Positions 54,910 through 62,847 of a DNA stretch of 64,000 bases are shown one piece after another (the first letter of the stretch is position 1; each line of letters begins with the position of its first letter). A program made the position numbers and the translations under genes. The notes beneath the pieces were generated by a model. It was not told the DNA's origin. It saw only the letters and a list, made by a program, of their open reading frames with translations, and did not search any database. This DNA comes from Myxococcales bacterium (GTDB taxonomy: Bacteria; Lernaellota; Lernaellaia; Lernaellales; Lernaellaceae). The DNA lies in the NCBI GenBank assembly GCA_012517325.1, contig JAAYVF010000087.1, positions 46,428-110,427 of the forward strand, read 5' to 3'.

Positions 54910-56673
54910 TCAACAGCCGCAACCGCCGTCGTCGTCATCGTCGCCGGCCTTCCCGGCACTCGGGGAGTCGTTGTCGTCATTATCATCATTATCATCATTA
55001 TCATCATTATCATCATTATCATCATTATCATCATTATTATCGTTATCATCATTGTCATCGTTATCATCGTCGTTGTCGTCATCGTCGTCGGGCGGCGTGA
55101 CCGTTTCGTACTCCAGCGCCACCACGTCGTAAAATTCCAGGCTCGGCACGACCAGCGAGGTCTGTTCGTCGTTCGTTTCGAACGCCAGCGGAATTTCCCC
55201 GTCGAAATCCGGCGAAATCAGCGTCGCCGACAGCACGCCGCCGATCGGCACGGTCGCCGCGACGTCGGTCTGCGGCTCGATGTGCGTTCCGGGATAGTGG
55301 TGATTGATCAGGTGCAGCAAGGCGAATTGCGTTTCGGGGTCGTACCACAGCGTCGGCGCGATCTGGCGATCCGGCACGACCACCTCGCGCCGGCGCGGGT
55401 GCTCGGTCAGGCCGTGGTAGTAATCCGCGTGCACCTTGAACCAGTCGATCAGGTGAAAGACCGTGTCGTGCGTGCCGTTGGTGCGGATGTCCTGCAGGTA
55501 GTTCTTGAAATGGAACGCGTAAAACACGCCGCTGGCGTAAGCCTCGGCCGAATTGACGCGGATGTAGTCGATCTTCTGCTGTTCGGACAGGCCGCTGTAC
55601 CATTCCATGCTGGTCGGCCAATCGAGAAAATAGATCAGCGGCGCGTCGCGGCCGAGCAGTTCGCGGCTCGCTTCGCGGCCCCGGCGGAACCAATCGACGA
55701 ACGACCAGCGCAGCGGATACGGCGCCAGGATGAAGGTCATTTGGAAATCCACAAAGGGCGAAATGCCGTTGACGCACGAGTAGAGCGGCCGCCCGTACTC
55801 CGCGGCCAGATCTTGGATGCCGTCGGTGAGTTGTTCCAGGTAACGGCGCGTCGCGTGGCCGTGAAAATCGTTTTCGCTGTACATGGCGACCGGGTCGGCG
55901 GTGAACAGGCGCACCGGGTCGAACCACTGGAGCAGCGGTTCCCATTCGAAGAAGAGCGGATTGGTCAGGAACGAAAAGAACGGAACATCGGCCCAGCCGT
56001 GCGCGGCGAGATAGTCGCGGTACTGGAAGGTCGCGATGTCGTCGATGTCGAACTCGTTCTTCCAGTCCGCCGCCGTGTAATCGGGGTACTTTTCCCACAG
56101 GTAGTCGCGGAACGCGGCGACGGCGTAGTCGTCGTACCCTTCGTTGCCGAGGTTCCAACCCGGGCTTTGGATGTATTGCGGTTCGTCGATGTGAAAACCG
56201 TCGAGCCCGGCCTCGACCTGGCGCCGTGCGTGTTCGAGCAGGAAATCGACGACGGCGGGATTGCTGCTGGCATAGTGCGCGCCGTTGTCGTCCCACAGAA
56301 TGACGACGTTGCCGCCGGCGTCGCGCGTCACGAAGTCGGCGAACTGCTCGTCGGTCGTGCCGTCCTCGTAGCGGAAGAAGGACGAGGCCGTGAAGCCGCC
56401 GATCACCGGCAACCCGGCTTCGTGCAGCCGGGCGACGCCGTCGGCGTAAGGTTCCCAATCGGCCGGATCGGAACCCCATTTGAAGTACCCGCGCAGCACC
56501 ACCTCGACGCCCGAATCGATCAGTTCGTCGACGATGCCGGCGTCGTCCACGTATTCGCAGATCGCGAAGGTCGTCGCTTCGTCCAGCGGCGTGAGGCGCG
56601 ACGCGGCCGCCGGCGCCAGGGCCGGCCCGAAGAGGAAAAACGCCAATATGGCCGCCAACCACCGGTATTGCAT
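54910..56673 (-). CDS. Exported TIM-barrel glycosidase-like protein with C-terminal D/N linker and GGCGC tail
   Basis: 587 residues with a signal peptide (MQYRWLAAILAFFLFGPAL, cut near PAAA) and no lipobox. The body is a TIM barrel with glycoside-hydrolase features: FAICEYVDDAGIVDELIDSG, VIGGFTASSFFRYEDG, GLDGFHIDEPQYIQSPGWN (candidate acid/base region), YSCVNGISPFVDFQ and LIYFLDWPTSMEWYSG; a beta domain follows. Residues about 535-580 are a D/N linker built on a 9-bp DNA repeat, and the protein ends DDDDDGGCGC. The linker-plus-Cys tail mirrors that of the 36448 protein. Glycosidase function is inference; family not assigned. Confidence 0.8.
   Translation of the reverse strand: MQYRWLAAILAFFLFGPALAPAAASRLTPLDEATTFAICEYVDDAGIVDELIDSGVEVVLRGYFKWGSDPADWEPYADGVARLHEAGLPVIGGFTASSFFRYEDGTTDEQFADFVTRDAGGNVVILWDDNGAHYASSNPAVVDFLLEHARRQVEAGLDGFHIDEPQYIQSPGWNLGNEGYDDYAVAAFRDYLWEKYPDYTAADWKNEFDIDDIATFQYRDYLAAHGWADVPFFSFLTNPLFFEWEPLLQWFDPVRLFTADPVAMYSENDFHGHATRRYLEQLTDGIQDLAAEYGRPLYSCVNGISPFVDFQMTFILAPYPLRWSFVDWFRRGREASRELLGRDAPLIYFLDWPTSMEWYSGLSEQQKIDYIRVNSAEAYASGVFYAFHFKNYLQDIRTNGTHDTVFHLIDWFKVHADYYHGLTEHPRRREVVVPDRQIAPTLWYDPETQFALLHLINHHYPGTHIEPQTDVAATVPIGGVLSATLISPDFDGEIPLAFETNDEQTSLVVPSLEFYDVVALEYETVTPPDDDDDNDDDNDDNDDNDNNDDNDDNDDNDDNDDNDDNDDNDSPSAGKAGDDDDDGGCGC
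54981..55034. repeat. Six perfect 9-bp tandem repeats (TATCATCAT)
   Basis: Six consecutive identical 9-bp units, continuing in degenerate form to about 55085. On the minus strand they encode the Asp/Asn linker of the 54910-56673 protein. Because the unit is a multiple of three, length changes would keep the frame. It is the most regular of the D/N tracts in the window. Confidence 0.9.
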
Positions 56674-56854
56674 CGCTTCGGCTCCGCAGGTGAAGGCGCG
56701 GAAAAGACATCATTAATGATCGCCGCCGGAAGTTTAGCACCGGTGGGCCGTGGTCACAACAAAAGCCGGTCAGCCGGCGGCGACCGCCTGAAATCATTAA
56801 ACGAAAACGGCCGGCAAGTTCGACTTGTCGGCCGTCGGATCATGCGGCGCGGAA

Positions 56855-56925
<71 letters not shown>

Positions 56926-56935
56926 AAAAAAGAAA

Positions 56936-57007
56936 AGCGGGAAACGGGATTTGAACCCGCGACCCTCGCCTTGGCAAGGCGATGCTCTACCACTGAGCTA
57001 TTCCCGC
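56936..57007 (-). tRNA. tRNA-Gly (GCC)
   Basis: 72 nt. Acceptor GCGGGAA/TTCCCGC, D-arm AGCTCAGTGGTAGAGC, anticodon loop TTGCCAA with anticodon GCC, T-arm GGTTCAAATCC, discriminator U. CCA is not encoded. Confidence 0.97.
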
Positions 57008-57133
57008 TTGGCCCCAACTTTTGGGATGGGCAATATCTAAAACCTTGGGGCAAAAGTCAAGCACAAAATGTAGTTGCCCACTTGGGTGCCGGCCCCATAG
57101 CCACGGTATCCGACGGCCGTTTTAGCCGTCAAA

Positions 57134-58675
57134 TCATTGACTCCCGCCGGTCGGCGATTCCCGGTTCAGGTACTCCCAAATCAGGCGGCCGGCAAGTTCC
57201 TGCCCGGCCGGCGTTAAATGGTCCATATCGTAAAAAAGGAAGTCATTCTCGGCCTTTAAAAACGGTTCGAACAGGGAAATGACCTCCACGCCCTTTTTTT
57301 CCAAGTGTTCCAGCAGGTTCCGGCGAAAAGCCGAATAGAGCTGAAAAGACGGATCCCAACGCGGGATGGCGTCATCGATCACGATCCAGCGGACGCCCAG
57401 GCGCCGCGTGCGATCCTGGATGATGTCGTATTCCGTAAATAATTTTTCCGCCCGCTTGGAATCGTACATCCAAGCCAAAGGAACCCATTGCGGGCTGCCG
57501 TAAAAAATGAACAAGAGGTAGAACGTCGTCGGCACACGGACCGCCGTGACGTTGAACCCGACCCAACCGCCGTAAAACATCACCGTATCGGCCTGCGAAA
57601 TTCGCGTCAGTTCGGGCAAATATTCCGCCCACCGGGAAATCATCCAGCCATTCTGGGCGCCGTTGATCACGACCACCGGCCGACCCTGCTCGCGCGACAG
57701 GCGATTGACCACCGCCGCCATGCTTTGGTCCACCCCGGCAGGGTTGCCGCGCGGCACGCTGCCGCCGATCAACAAAACCCGTTGTTCGCCGGGTTGCCGC
57801 GCCGGTAATATCCGCTGGTAAGATGGTTCGCCGGACCGGCCGGCGCTTTGGTCGGTATAAACCAGATTGGAAAAATCGTAAGGTTTGATTGCATCGCGAT
57901 GAACGAACGAATAGATAAAAAAACCTGGGGAAAAAGGCAACAGCAGGGCGAGACTCAATTCGATGACCTGCAACGCCTCCTTGGACAGCAGCAAGGAAAG
58001 CAACGCCAGGGGTAATACGAACAACAACAGGAAACCCAACAGGCAGATCGCCGCCATTATCGGCCAGTAAATCCACCATGAGAATTGCCGCACCACCGTT
58101 TTTCCCTGTTGGTCGGGAAAGTGATATTCGAATAGCAGATCGGTCGGCGGAAGAACGCTTTTATTGAGCAACCGAGGTCCGACGCGCACGTAGGCCGGCA
58201 AATCGCCGGTCACCCCCGCAAGCGCCGTCGCGATTTCTCCCTCCGGCCCGACCAACCGCGGCCGGCCTTCTTCAAAACGAATCCGGTACCGCCCGGCCGG
58301 AGCCCGATGGCGTGTGATCGTTTCCACCTGATCGACGGCGATCGACCGCGCCGTGACGGCGCCCTCGGCGGAAAAAAACAATTCAGCGTATCGCCCAGTG
58401 GGAAGCTTGAAAAAAAGATCGAGCGTCTCGCCGGACGAAAGCGGATAATGAAAATCGACCTGTTCCAGTCGGCCGCCGGACGGCGCGGCGACTTCGACCA
58501 ACTGCAACCCCAACTCGTGGACCTCGGCGAAACGATAGGACGGTTTCAGTTTGAGATGGCCCAGTACCGGCGAGTAATGCAGGAACATTAGGCCGATGAA
58601 AAATGCGGCCAGATGCGCCGGCCAGAGCGCCACGAGAGTCTTCCGACTCTTTTGCAGCCGGGAGTGCAGGTTCAT
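57134..58675 (-). CDS. Membrane protein with SGNH-hydrolase-like domain
   Basis: 513 residues. One N-terminal TM (LWPAHLAAFFIGLMFLHY), a periplasmic beta domain (about 60-215), two to three central TM segments (IYWPIMAAICLLGFLLLFVL, VIELSLALLLPFSPGFFIYS), then an SGNH/GDSL-like domain: VLLIGGSVPRGNPAG (block I Ser), INGAQNGWM (block II-like), VMFYGGWVGFN (block III-like) and YDMDHLTPAGQELAG (block V Asp-His). Likely an esterase or acyl-group transferase acting on an envelope polymer. ATG 58675 overlaps the upstream gene by 4 bp; it is the last gene of a five-gene run. Confidence 0.8.
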   Translation of the reverse strand: MNLHSRLQKSRKTLVALWPAHLAAFFIGLMFLHYSPVLGHLKLKPSYRFAEVHELGLQLVEVAAPSGGRLEQVDFHYPLSSGETLDLFFKLPTGRYAELFFSAEGAVTARSIAVDQVETITRHRAPAGRYRIRFEEGRPRLVGPEGEIATALAGVTGDLPAYVRVGPRLLNKSVLPPTDLLFEYHFPDQQGKTVVRQFSWWIYWPIMAAICLLGFLLLFVLPLALLSLLLSKEALQVIELSLALLLPFSPGFFIYSFVHRDAIKPYDFSNLVYTDQSAGRSGEPSYQRILPARQPGEQRVLLIGGSVPRGNPAGVDQSMAAVVNRLSREQGRPVVVINGAQNGWMISRWAEYLPELTRISQADTVMFYGGWVGFNVTAVRVPTTFYLLFIFYGSPQWVPLAWMYDSKRAEKLFTEYDIIQDRTRRLGVRWIVIDDAIPRWDPSFQLYSAFRRNLLEHLEKKGVEVISLFEPFLKAENDFLFYDMDHLTPAGQELAGRLIWEYLNRESPTGGSQ

Positions 58676-59949
58676 CGCGCTTCCCTCGCCGCCGAATCGG
58701 CCTGCAAAACGCCGGCCAGCGATTCGCCGAGCAAACGATGCCCCGCGGCGCTTGGATGGATGGGGTCGCCTTGCGCGGTCAGAAAAAGGTCTTCATCCCC
58801 CCGTTGCGAGAAAACGGCCGCCGCGTCGATCAACACAACGTTTTTTTCAGCCGCGACCTCGCGCATCAGCCGATTGTAGGCGCGGCCATCTCGCCCGCAA
58901 CGGCGCGCTTCGCTTTTCATCAAGGCGGCGAACGCCTCGGCGGAGGCCGCCGGCCGGCCGAGTTGTTCCTGACAATAGCCGATCTCGTAATACGCCGCAC
59001 TGAAATCCGGGTCCAGCGCAATCACCTGTTGCAGCATGGAAATCACGGTCGGGCAATGTTCCTTGGTCCGATCCCGCATCGCCCGATGAAACAATTCGCT
59101 CGCTTGTTGCCGCGTCTCCTCCGGCGCCGGTTCGCCGCTCGGCAAATGCACCGGCATGGCGATCAGAATCGGCGTCAGGTGGCGAGCCCGGGCAAAATCC
59201 ACCATCTCCGTCAGATTCGCGCGATAATCGTCCGGCGGCACGCGCCGGCTGGCGGGGCGATAAACTTGCACCGGCTGGCCGGCGTGAATTTTTCTCCGGT
59301 CGGCTCCCGCCCGGAGAAAACCCGAAAACCAGCGATAAAAGCTGCTCCGATCCAGCCAATCGGCGACGGCGGTCAAGGCTTCGTTTTCCGGCGGCAGCAT
59401 CGCATCCGGCCGGCCGTCGCTGCGAAAGAAGCGATAGGTATCGATGTCATTGATGACATAGGCGATTGTCACCACCCGTGGTTGCAGGTCGGCCAGTTCA
59501 CGCCGCAACAGCCATTTGCCCTGAAAAGACGAAAAACCGATCTGCCCGCCGTTGATTACCTCGACCGACAATCCCGCCTGCCGCAGGCTCGTTTCCGCCA
59601 CTGCTGCATAGGTTTCCTCGTAGTTCACTCCCCACCCGAAGGTCGGCGAGGCGCCGAGGCACAGCACGCGGTAGCGGGCCTTGGGCGCGACGCCCTCCAC
59701 CGGCCGGACGCGCAGGCCGCGCCCATCGGTCCAAACCGGCACGCCGGCAAAACGCGTGCGCAAATTCGGGCGGACGCGCCAGAAGAGAACCGGATCGCGT
59801 TGCAACAGCTTAAGAATCTCGTCCAGGTGATTCGGGCCTGCCGCCAGACGGCAAACGGCTTCTGCGCCGAGAAAAAAAATCAAGGCCGCCGACAACGCGA
59901 TGAATTTCGCCAGACGGGAAGGAGGGCGCGGCGATGATTTCACGATCAT
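58672..59949 (-). CDS. SGNH/GDSL hydrolase-family protein with TM anchor
   Basis: 425 residues from ATG 59949, which overlaps the PP-loop gene by 4 bp (TTG 59979 is an alternative). N-terminal TM (FIALSAALIFFLGAEAVCRL), then the SGNH core: YRVLCLGASPTFGWGVNYEETY (block I Ser), VEVINGGQIGFSSFQG (block II Gly), AYVINDIDTYRF (block III Asn) and DPIHPSAAGHRLLG (block V Asp-His). A TPR-like insertion (LQQVIALDPDFSAAYYEIGY) sits before block V. It may deacylate or acylate a sugar polymer or small molecule. Confidence 0.85.
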   Translation of the reverse strand: MIVKSSPRPPSRLAKFIALSAALIFFLGAEAVCRLAAGPNHLDEILKLLQRDPVLFWRVRPNLRTRFAGVPVWTDGRGLRVRPVEGVAPKARYRVLCLGASPTFGWGVNYEETYAAVAETSLRQAGLSVEVINGGQIGFSSFQGKWLLRRELADLQPRVVTIAYVINDIDTYRFFRSDGRPDAMLPPENEALTAVADWLDRSSFYRWFSGFLRAGADRRKIHAGQPVQVYRPASRRVPPDDYRANLTEMVDFARARHLTPILIAMPVHLPSGEPAPEETRQQASELFHRAMRDRTKEHCPTVISMLQQVIALDPDFSAAYYEIGYCQEQLGRPAASAEAFAALMKSEARRCGRDGRAYNRLMREVAAEKNVVLIDAAAVFSQRGDEDLFLTAQGDPIHPSAAGHRLLGESLAGVLQADSAAREAR

Positions 59950-60797
59950 TCCTCGAAAATCGGCGCCGCTTCGATCCAACGCCCCAGGGGGCCGGCGGCG
60001 CGGTTTCGCCGGTAATCATCGATCCATTCATCGCAACGCGCGATTTTTTCGCGATAAAAATCGGCGACTCCGCGGCGATAACGCTCCATCCCGTGGCTCG
60101 GTATGTAGTAACCGAGCGCAAAAACATTGAGCAACATGAGTTGCAGGCAATGCGGTTGCAGGCGGCGGTCCAGCGCTTTGCCCTTGATGTTTTCCTCGGG
60201 CATGAGGCCGGCCTCGAACAACACTTGTCCCGTGGTGCGGCCGGTTACGGCGTTGGCGGCTTCCGCCGGCCTGGCCAACGCGGCCAGCCCCAATTTATGA
60301 AACCAGTCGATCTCGGCGGGAAAATCGAAATCGAATACCGGATTCGTGTAGGCGATCCCCGCGCGCGCGTACATTCCCCGCAACAATGCCAACACCTCCG
60401 GCATCTGGGCGGGAAAGTGACTCATGTTTTTGTTGGCGCCGTCGACGGCCTCGTCGATGCCGTGATCCAGGCAATAGAGCAAGGTCCGCACGTGCATCGC
60501 CAGCTTGCAAAAACCGCACGTGGTCAAATTGAAAAATCCAAACCGCCTGACGTTTTGCGAATAACGCTCGTAGGTCAGCGCGCGGAAGAGTCGGTCGGTA
60601 TCAAACACGCGATGAACGAATTTCCCGGCGCCGAATTTTTTTTGCAGGGCCGGGAGATTGTAGGAACTGTTGCCCACTTTACGCAGGCCGGAATGTCGAA
60701 AAGTCAACAAGTGGATCCGCTCAAAATGTTCGGCGATCAATACCACCGCCGCGGTGGAATCCGTGCCGCCGGAAAAAAGAACCGCCGCCTGTTTCAC
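59946..60797 (-). CDS. PP-loop ATP pyrophosphatase-like protein
   Basis: 283 residues of the N-type ATP pyrophosphatase superfamily, which adenylates a substrate for amidation or thiolation. The PP-loop is SGGTDST at residues 9-15. A CxxC-type pair occurs in LTTCGFCKLAMH (about 93-104), as in QueC- or TilS-related enzymes that bind metal or substrate. GANKNMSHFPAQMPEV looks like the second substrate loop. In this cluster it occupies the place where carbamoyltransferases are often found next to SGNH and DUF5989 genes, suggesting it makes or tailors a small molecule or sugar. Exact substrate unknown. Confidence 0.78.
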   Translation of the reverse strand: MKQAAVLFSGGTDSTAAVVLIAEHFERIHLLTFRHSGLRKVGNSSYNLPALQKKFGAGKFVHRVFDTDRLFRALTYERYSQNVRRFGFFNLTTCGFCKLAMHVRTLLYCLDHGIDEAVDGANKNMSHFPAQMPEVLALLRGMYARAGIAYTNPVFDFDFPAEIDWFHKLGLAALARPAEAANAVTGRTTGQVLFEAGLMPEENIKGKALDRRLQPHCLQLMLLNVFALGYYIPSHGMERYRRGVADFYREKIARCDEWIDDYRRNRAAGPLGRWIEAAPIFEE

Positions 60798-60967
60798 TTT
60801 TTACCATCCGGATAGCGAAGTTGGCGGATCAGAAACCGGGTCAAGAGAAAAATGATTCCATAGAGGGCTTGCATGGTTGCACCGATCAGCCGGGCATAAA
60901 ACACGCGCCATCGCCATGGCAACAACAACCCGATAGCGCAAATCAACCAGGAAATGATTCGTTTCAT
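60794..60967 (-). CDS. Small basic two-TM protein (SxtJ-like position)
   Basis: 57 residues from ATG 60967 (MKRIISWLICAIGLLLPW); an upstream start at 60997 would add ten polar residues. Two TM segments, with a YARLIGATMQALYGIIFLL second one, and a basic tail. The stop overlaps the PP-loop start by 4 bp. SxtJ-type membrane proteins accompany DUF5989 proteins in similar clusters, but this one is shorter, so the family link is only positional. Confidence 0.55.
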   Translation of the reverse strand: MKRIISWLICAIGLLLPWRWRVFYARLIGATMQALYGIIFLLTRFLIRQLRYPDGKK

Positions 60968-61047
60968 TAATCTGATTTCCGCGCTTTTTACGCTCAACCG
61001 TATCGATGCGCCGAATCTGTCCGGATGCGATCGATGCCCGAATCCGT

Positions 61048-61260
61048 TCAGAAAAATGCGTAAATCGCCGGTAGAATCGACGAATTACCGGTTAACGTGA
61101 CGAATAATGTGAGAATGGCAATAACAATAAGTATCGGATATAACCACCATTTTCCCGTTTCGCGGATCCGAAGAAAAAGAAAAAGCAGCAATTCACGTCG
61201 GTTGTGGATGACCGGTGTTTTATCATCGGATGATGGAGGCGCCAATTTGCTTTGATCCAT
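61048..61260 (-). CDS. DUF5989-like single-TM protein
   Basis: 70 residues. After a polar N terminus comes LLLFLFLRIRETGKWWLYPI followed by a TM and SSILPAIYAFF. The pattern Leu-rich helix, basic R-x-x-x-K-WWLxP turn, TM, then S-x-L-P-x-I-Y-x-F-F is that of DUF5989 proteins, short membrane proteins of unknown role found with SGNH hydrolases and SxtJ-like proteins. First gene of the run 61260-57134. AT-richer than average. Confidence 0.65.
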   Translation of the reverse strand: MDQSKLAPPSSDDKTPVIHNRRELLLFLFLRIRETGKWWLYPILIVIAILTLFVTLTGNSSILPAIYAFF

Positions 61261-61623
61261 TGGTCTCTCTTTCCCGCTACTCAGTTTGAAACAGTAACAG
61301 GCGATGCGCTATTTTTCAACTCTTCGCCGGTCGGTGCATCCGATTCAAGAGCGGATCCGAAATCTCAAAAGCAAGAAAAAGTTTGATTGACACCAAGAAC
61401 AACATGCGATACTTTTTTTGCGAGTAGTTACATAGGGTAACAAACCAAATCCAGGGAGTACCAATGAACTGGCGTCCGGCCCCCAAACCAAGACCCGAAA
61501 CCCCTAAGAAGTAGGTTCTTCTCCGTAAGAACCCCCCTTCTTTGTTCACTCTCGACCTACCCTTTTACAAAGGGAAAGGAAGGGTGTGACCAAAACGGGC
61601 TTTTCCGTTAGTATGTTTTTACC
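61261..61623. other. Gene-free AT-rich gap with two hairpins
   Basis: 363 bp between divergent genes. A 7-bp stem GGTTCTT/AAGAACC with a 6-nt loop lies at 61514-61533, and a 6-bp stem CCCTTT/AAAGGG with a 3-nt loop at 61560-61574. A 77-codon minus-strand frame (61316-61549) shows no ribosome site or protein-like pattern and is not called. The hairpins may be terminators or leader structures for the methyltransferase gene. Confidence 0.4.
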
Positions 61624-62526
61624 ATGACTTCCCGACTGTCAGATTTCATTCCTGAAGGCTTGGCCGGCAATCTCGCCGACTCGGAGCAATCGCGGGCGGC
61701 CGTGTTGGCGATCGAGCCGGGTTTCCACAATCTGATCGGCCAGGAGGAAGCATGGTCGAGCCGGCCGGAAGCGATGGACTTCCTGCGGCCGGCTTCGCCC
61801 TTTTTCCAACTCAAACGACTTTCCACGGCGATTTATCGGCTTCATTTCGCTGCCTGCCTGGACGGCTTGCCGCGCGAGACACGGGTGTTGGACGCCGGAT
61901 GCGGCATTGGCCGGTTCACCGTCGAGTTGGCCGACCGCTTCGCCGACGTGATGGCGTTCGATCCCTGCCGCCGCTCGTTGGACGCCTGCCGGGCGCACCT
62001 GGCCGAGCGGAATCTGTCCGGAGTCGTTTTGCATTGGGCTGATCTTTCCTGGCTCGACACCTTGCCGGCCGCCTCGTTCGATCTGCTGTTCGCGGTGGAA
62101 TTGATCTGTTATGTCGGCGATCCGGAACTGGCTCTGCGGCGCCTGGCACGGGTGTCCCGACCGGGGGCGCGGTTGCTGTTGTCGGTCGAGGCCAAACCCG
62201 GCGCGCTGACGGTCCGGGCGGCGGATCGGCCGGGCGAATGGCGACGCCTGCTGGCCGGCGAACCGCTGCTGCGGGAAGGCGATTGCTTCGTCCGCCTGTT
62301 CGACGAAACCTCGCTCGGCGAACTGCTGGAGCGGACCGGCTGGCGCGTCGACTCGCGGCGAATGTCGCACTTCTTCGGCGAGGGGCCCTTCTGGCAAAGC
62401 CTGGACGACGACCGCCTGGCCGACCCCGTTTACTTCGCGGAAATCCTCGCGGCCGAGGAAGCCTGCCGCACCGATCCGCGCCTCGCCCCCTGGGGCCGCG
62501 TCCTGAGCGTCGCGGCGCATCGCTGA
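61624..62526 (+). CDS. Class I SAM-dependent methyltransferase
   Basis: 300-residue soluble protein. SAM-binding motif I is VLDAGCGIG at residues 88-96, motif II Asp lies in VMAFDPCRRSLDACRAH, and the post-motif LDTLPAASFDLLFAVELICY (motif III/IV) is clear. The N-terminal 75 residues are an uncommon lead domain (SDFIPEGLAGNLADSEQSR), and the C-terminal part is helical. Methyl acceptor unknown. ATG 61624 follows an A/T-rich stretch with no clear ribosome site. Confidence 0.87.
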   Translation: MTSRLSDFIPEGLAGNLADSEQSRAAVLAIEPGFHNLIGQEEAWSSRPEAMDFLRPASPFFQLKRLSTAIYRLHFAACLDGLPRETRVLDAGCGIGRFTVELADRFADVMAFDPCRRSLDACRAHLAERNLSGVVLHWADLSWLDTLPAASFDLLFAVELICYVGDPELALRRLARVSRPGARLLLSVEAKPGALTVRAADRPGEWRRLLAGEPLLREGDCFVRLFDETSLGELLERTGWRVDSRRMSHFFGEGPFWQSLDDDRLADPVYFAEILAAEEACRTDPRLAPWGRVLSVAAHR

Positions 62527-62847
62527 TTCCCTGTTTGTTGGATTGTCGATCACCCAATGATGCAGTCTGTCCAACAGCCGAGCATCGGGGATCAATCCTT
62601 TTCATCACCTGCGGAGGCCCTTGACCGTCTCACCTTAACCGCAGCCGGGGTGCCATGGTCTTCGATCCGTCCGGATCGATGGCCATGCCGAGCGGATACC
62701 AATCGTCACCCTGCACGACACCGATCCGTCACCCTGAACAACACCAATCGTCACTCTGAACTTGTTTCAGGGGGCCACTACGGCCGCTTCATCAGAGACT
62801 CAATATTCTGCCGAATGGTGTCTTCCATTTTCATGCTCTCCATTTCA
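62527..62847. other. Gene-free gap with a short tandem repeat
   Basis: 321 bp between converging genes with no credible reading frame. It holds the repeat at 62702-62761 and otherwise nothing I can identify. Confidence 0.5.
62702..62761. repeat. Three imperfect 22-23-bp repeats (ATCGTCACCCTG type)
   Basis: Units ATCGTCACCCTGCACGACAC, ATCCGTCACCCTGAACAACA and a partial ATCGTCACTCTGAAC at 62747-62761, followed by TTGTTTCAGGGGG. The last phrase resembles a widespread intergenic repeat family (GTCACTCTGAACTTGTTTCA), so this looks like a repeat-insertion site rather than a regulatory element. Confidence 0.6.

Noticed and set aside
54981..55034. CRISPR-like regular spacing in linker repeats
   Set aside because: Units are 9 bp, perfectly tandem and without spacers, and they lie inside a coding sequence. 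No cas gene is present.
61316..61549. 77-codon frame with basic N terminus
   Set aside because: No ribosome site, no homology-like pattern, and it covers a hairpin; treated as gene-free.
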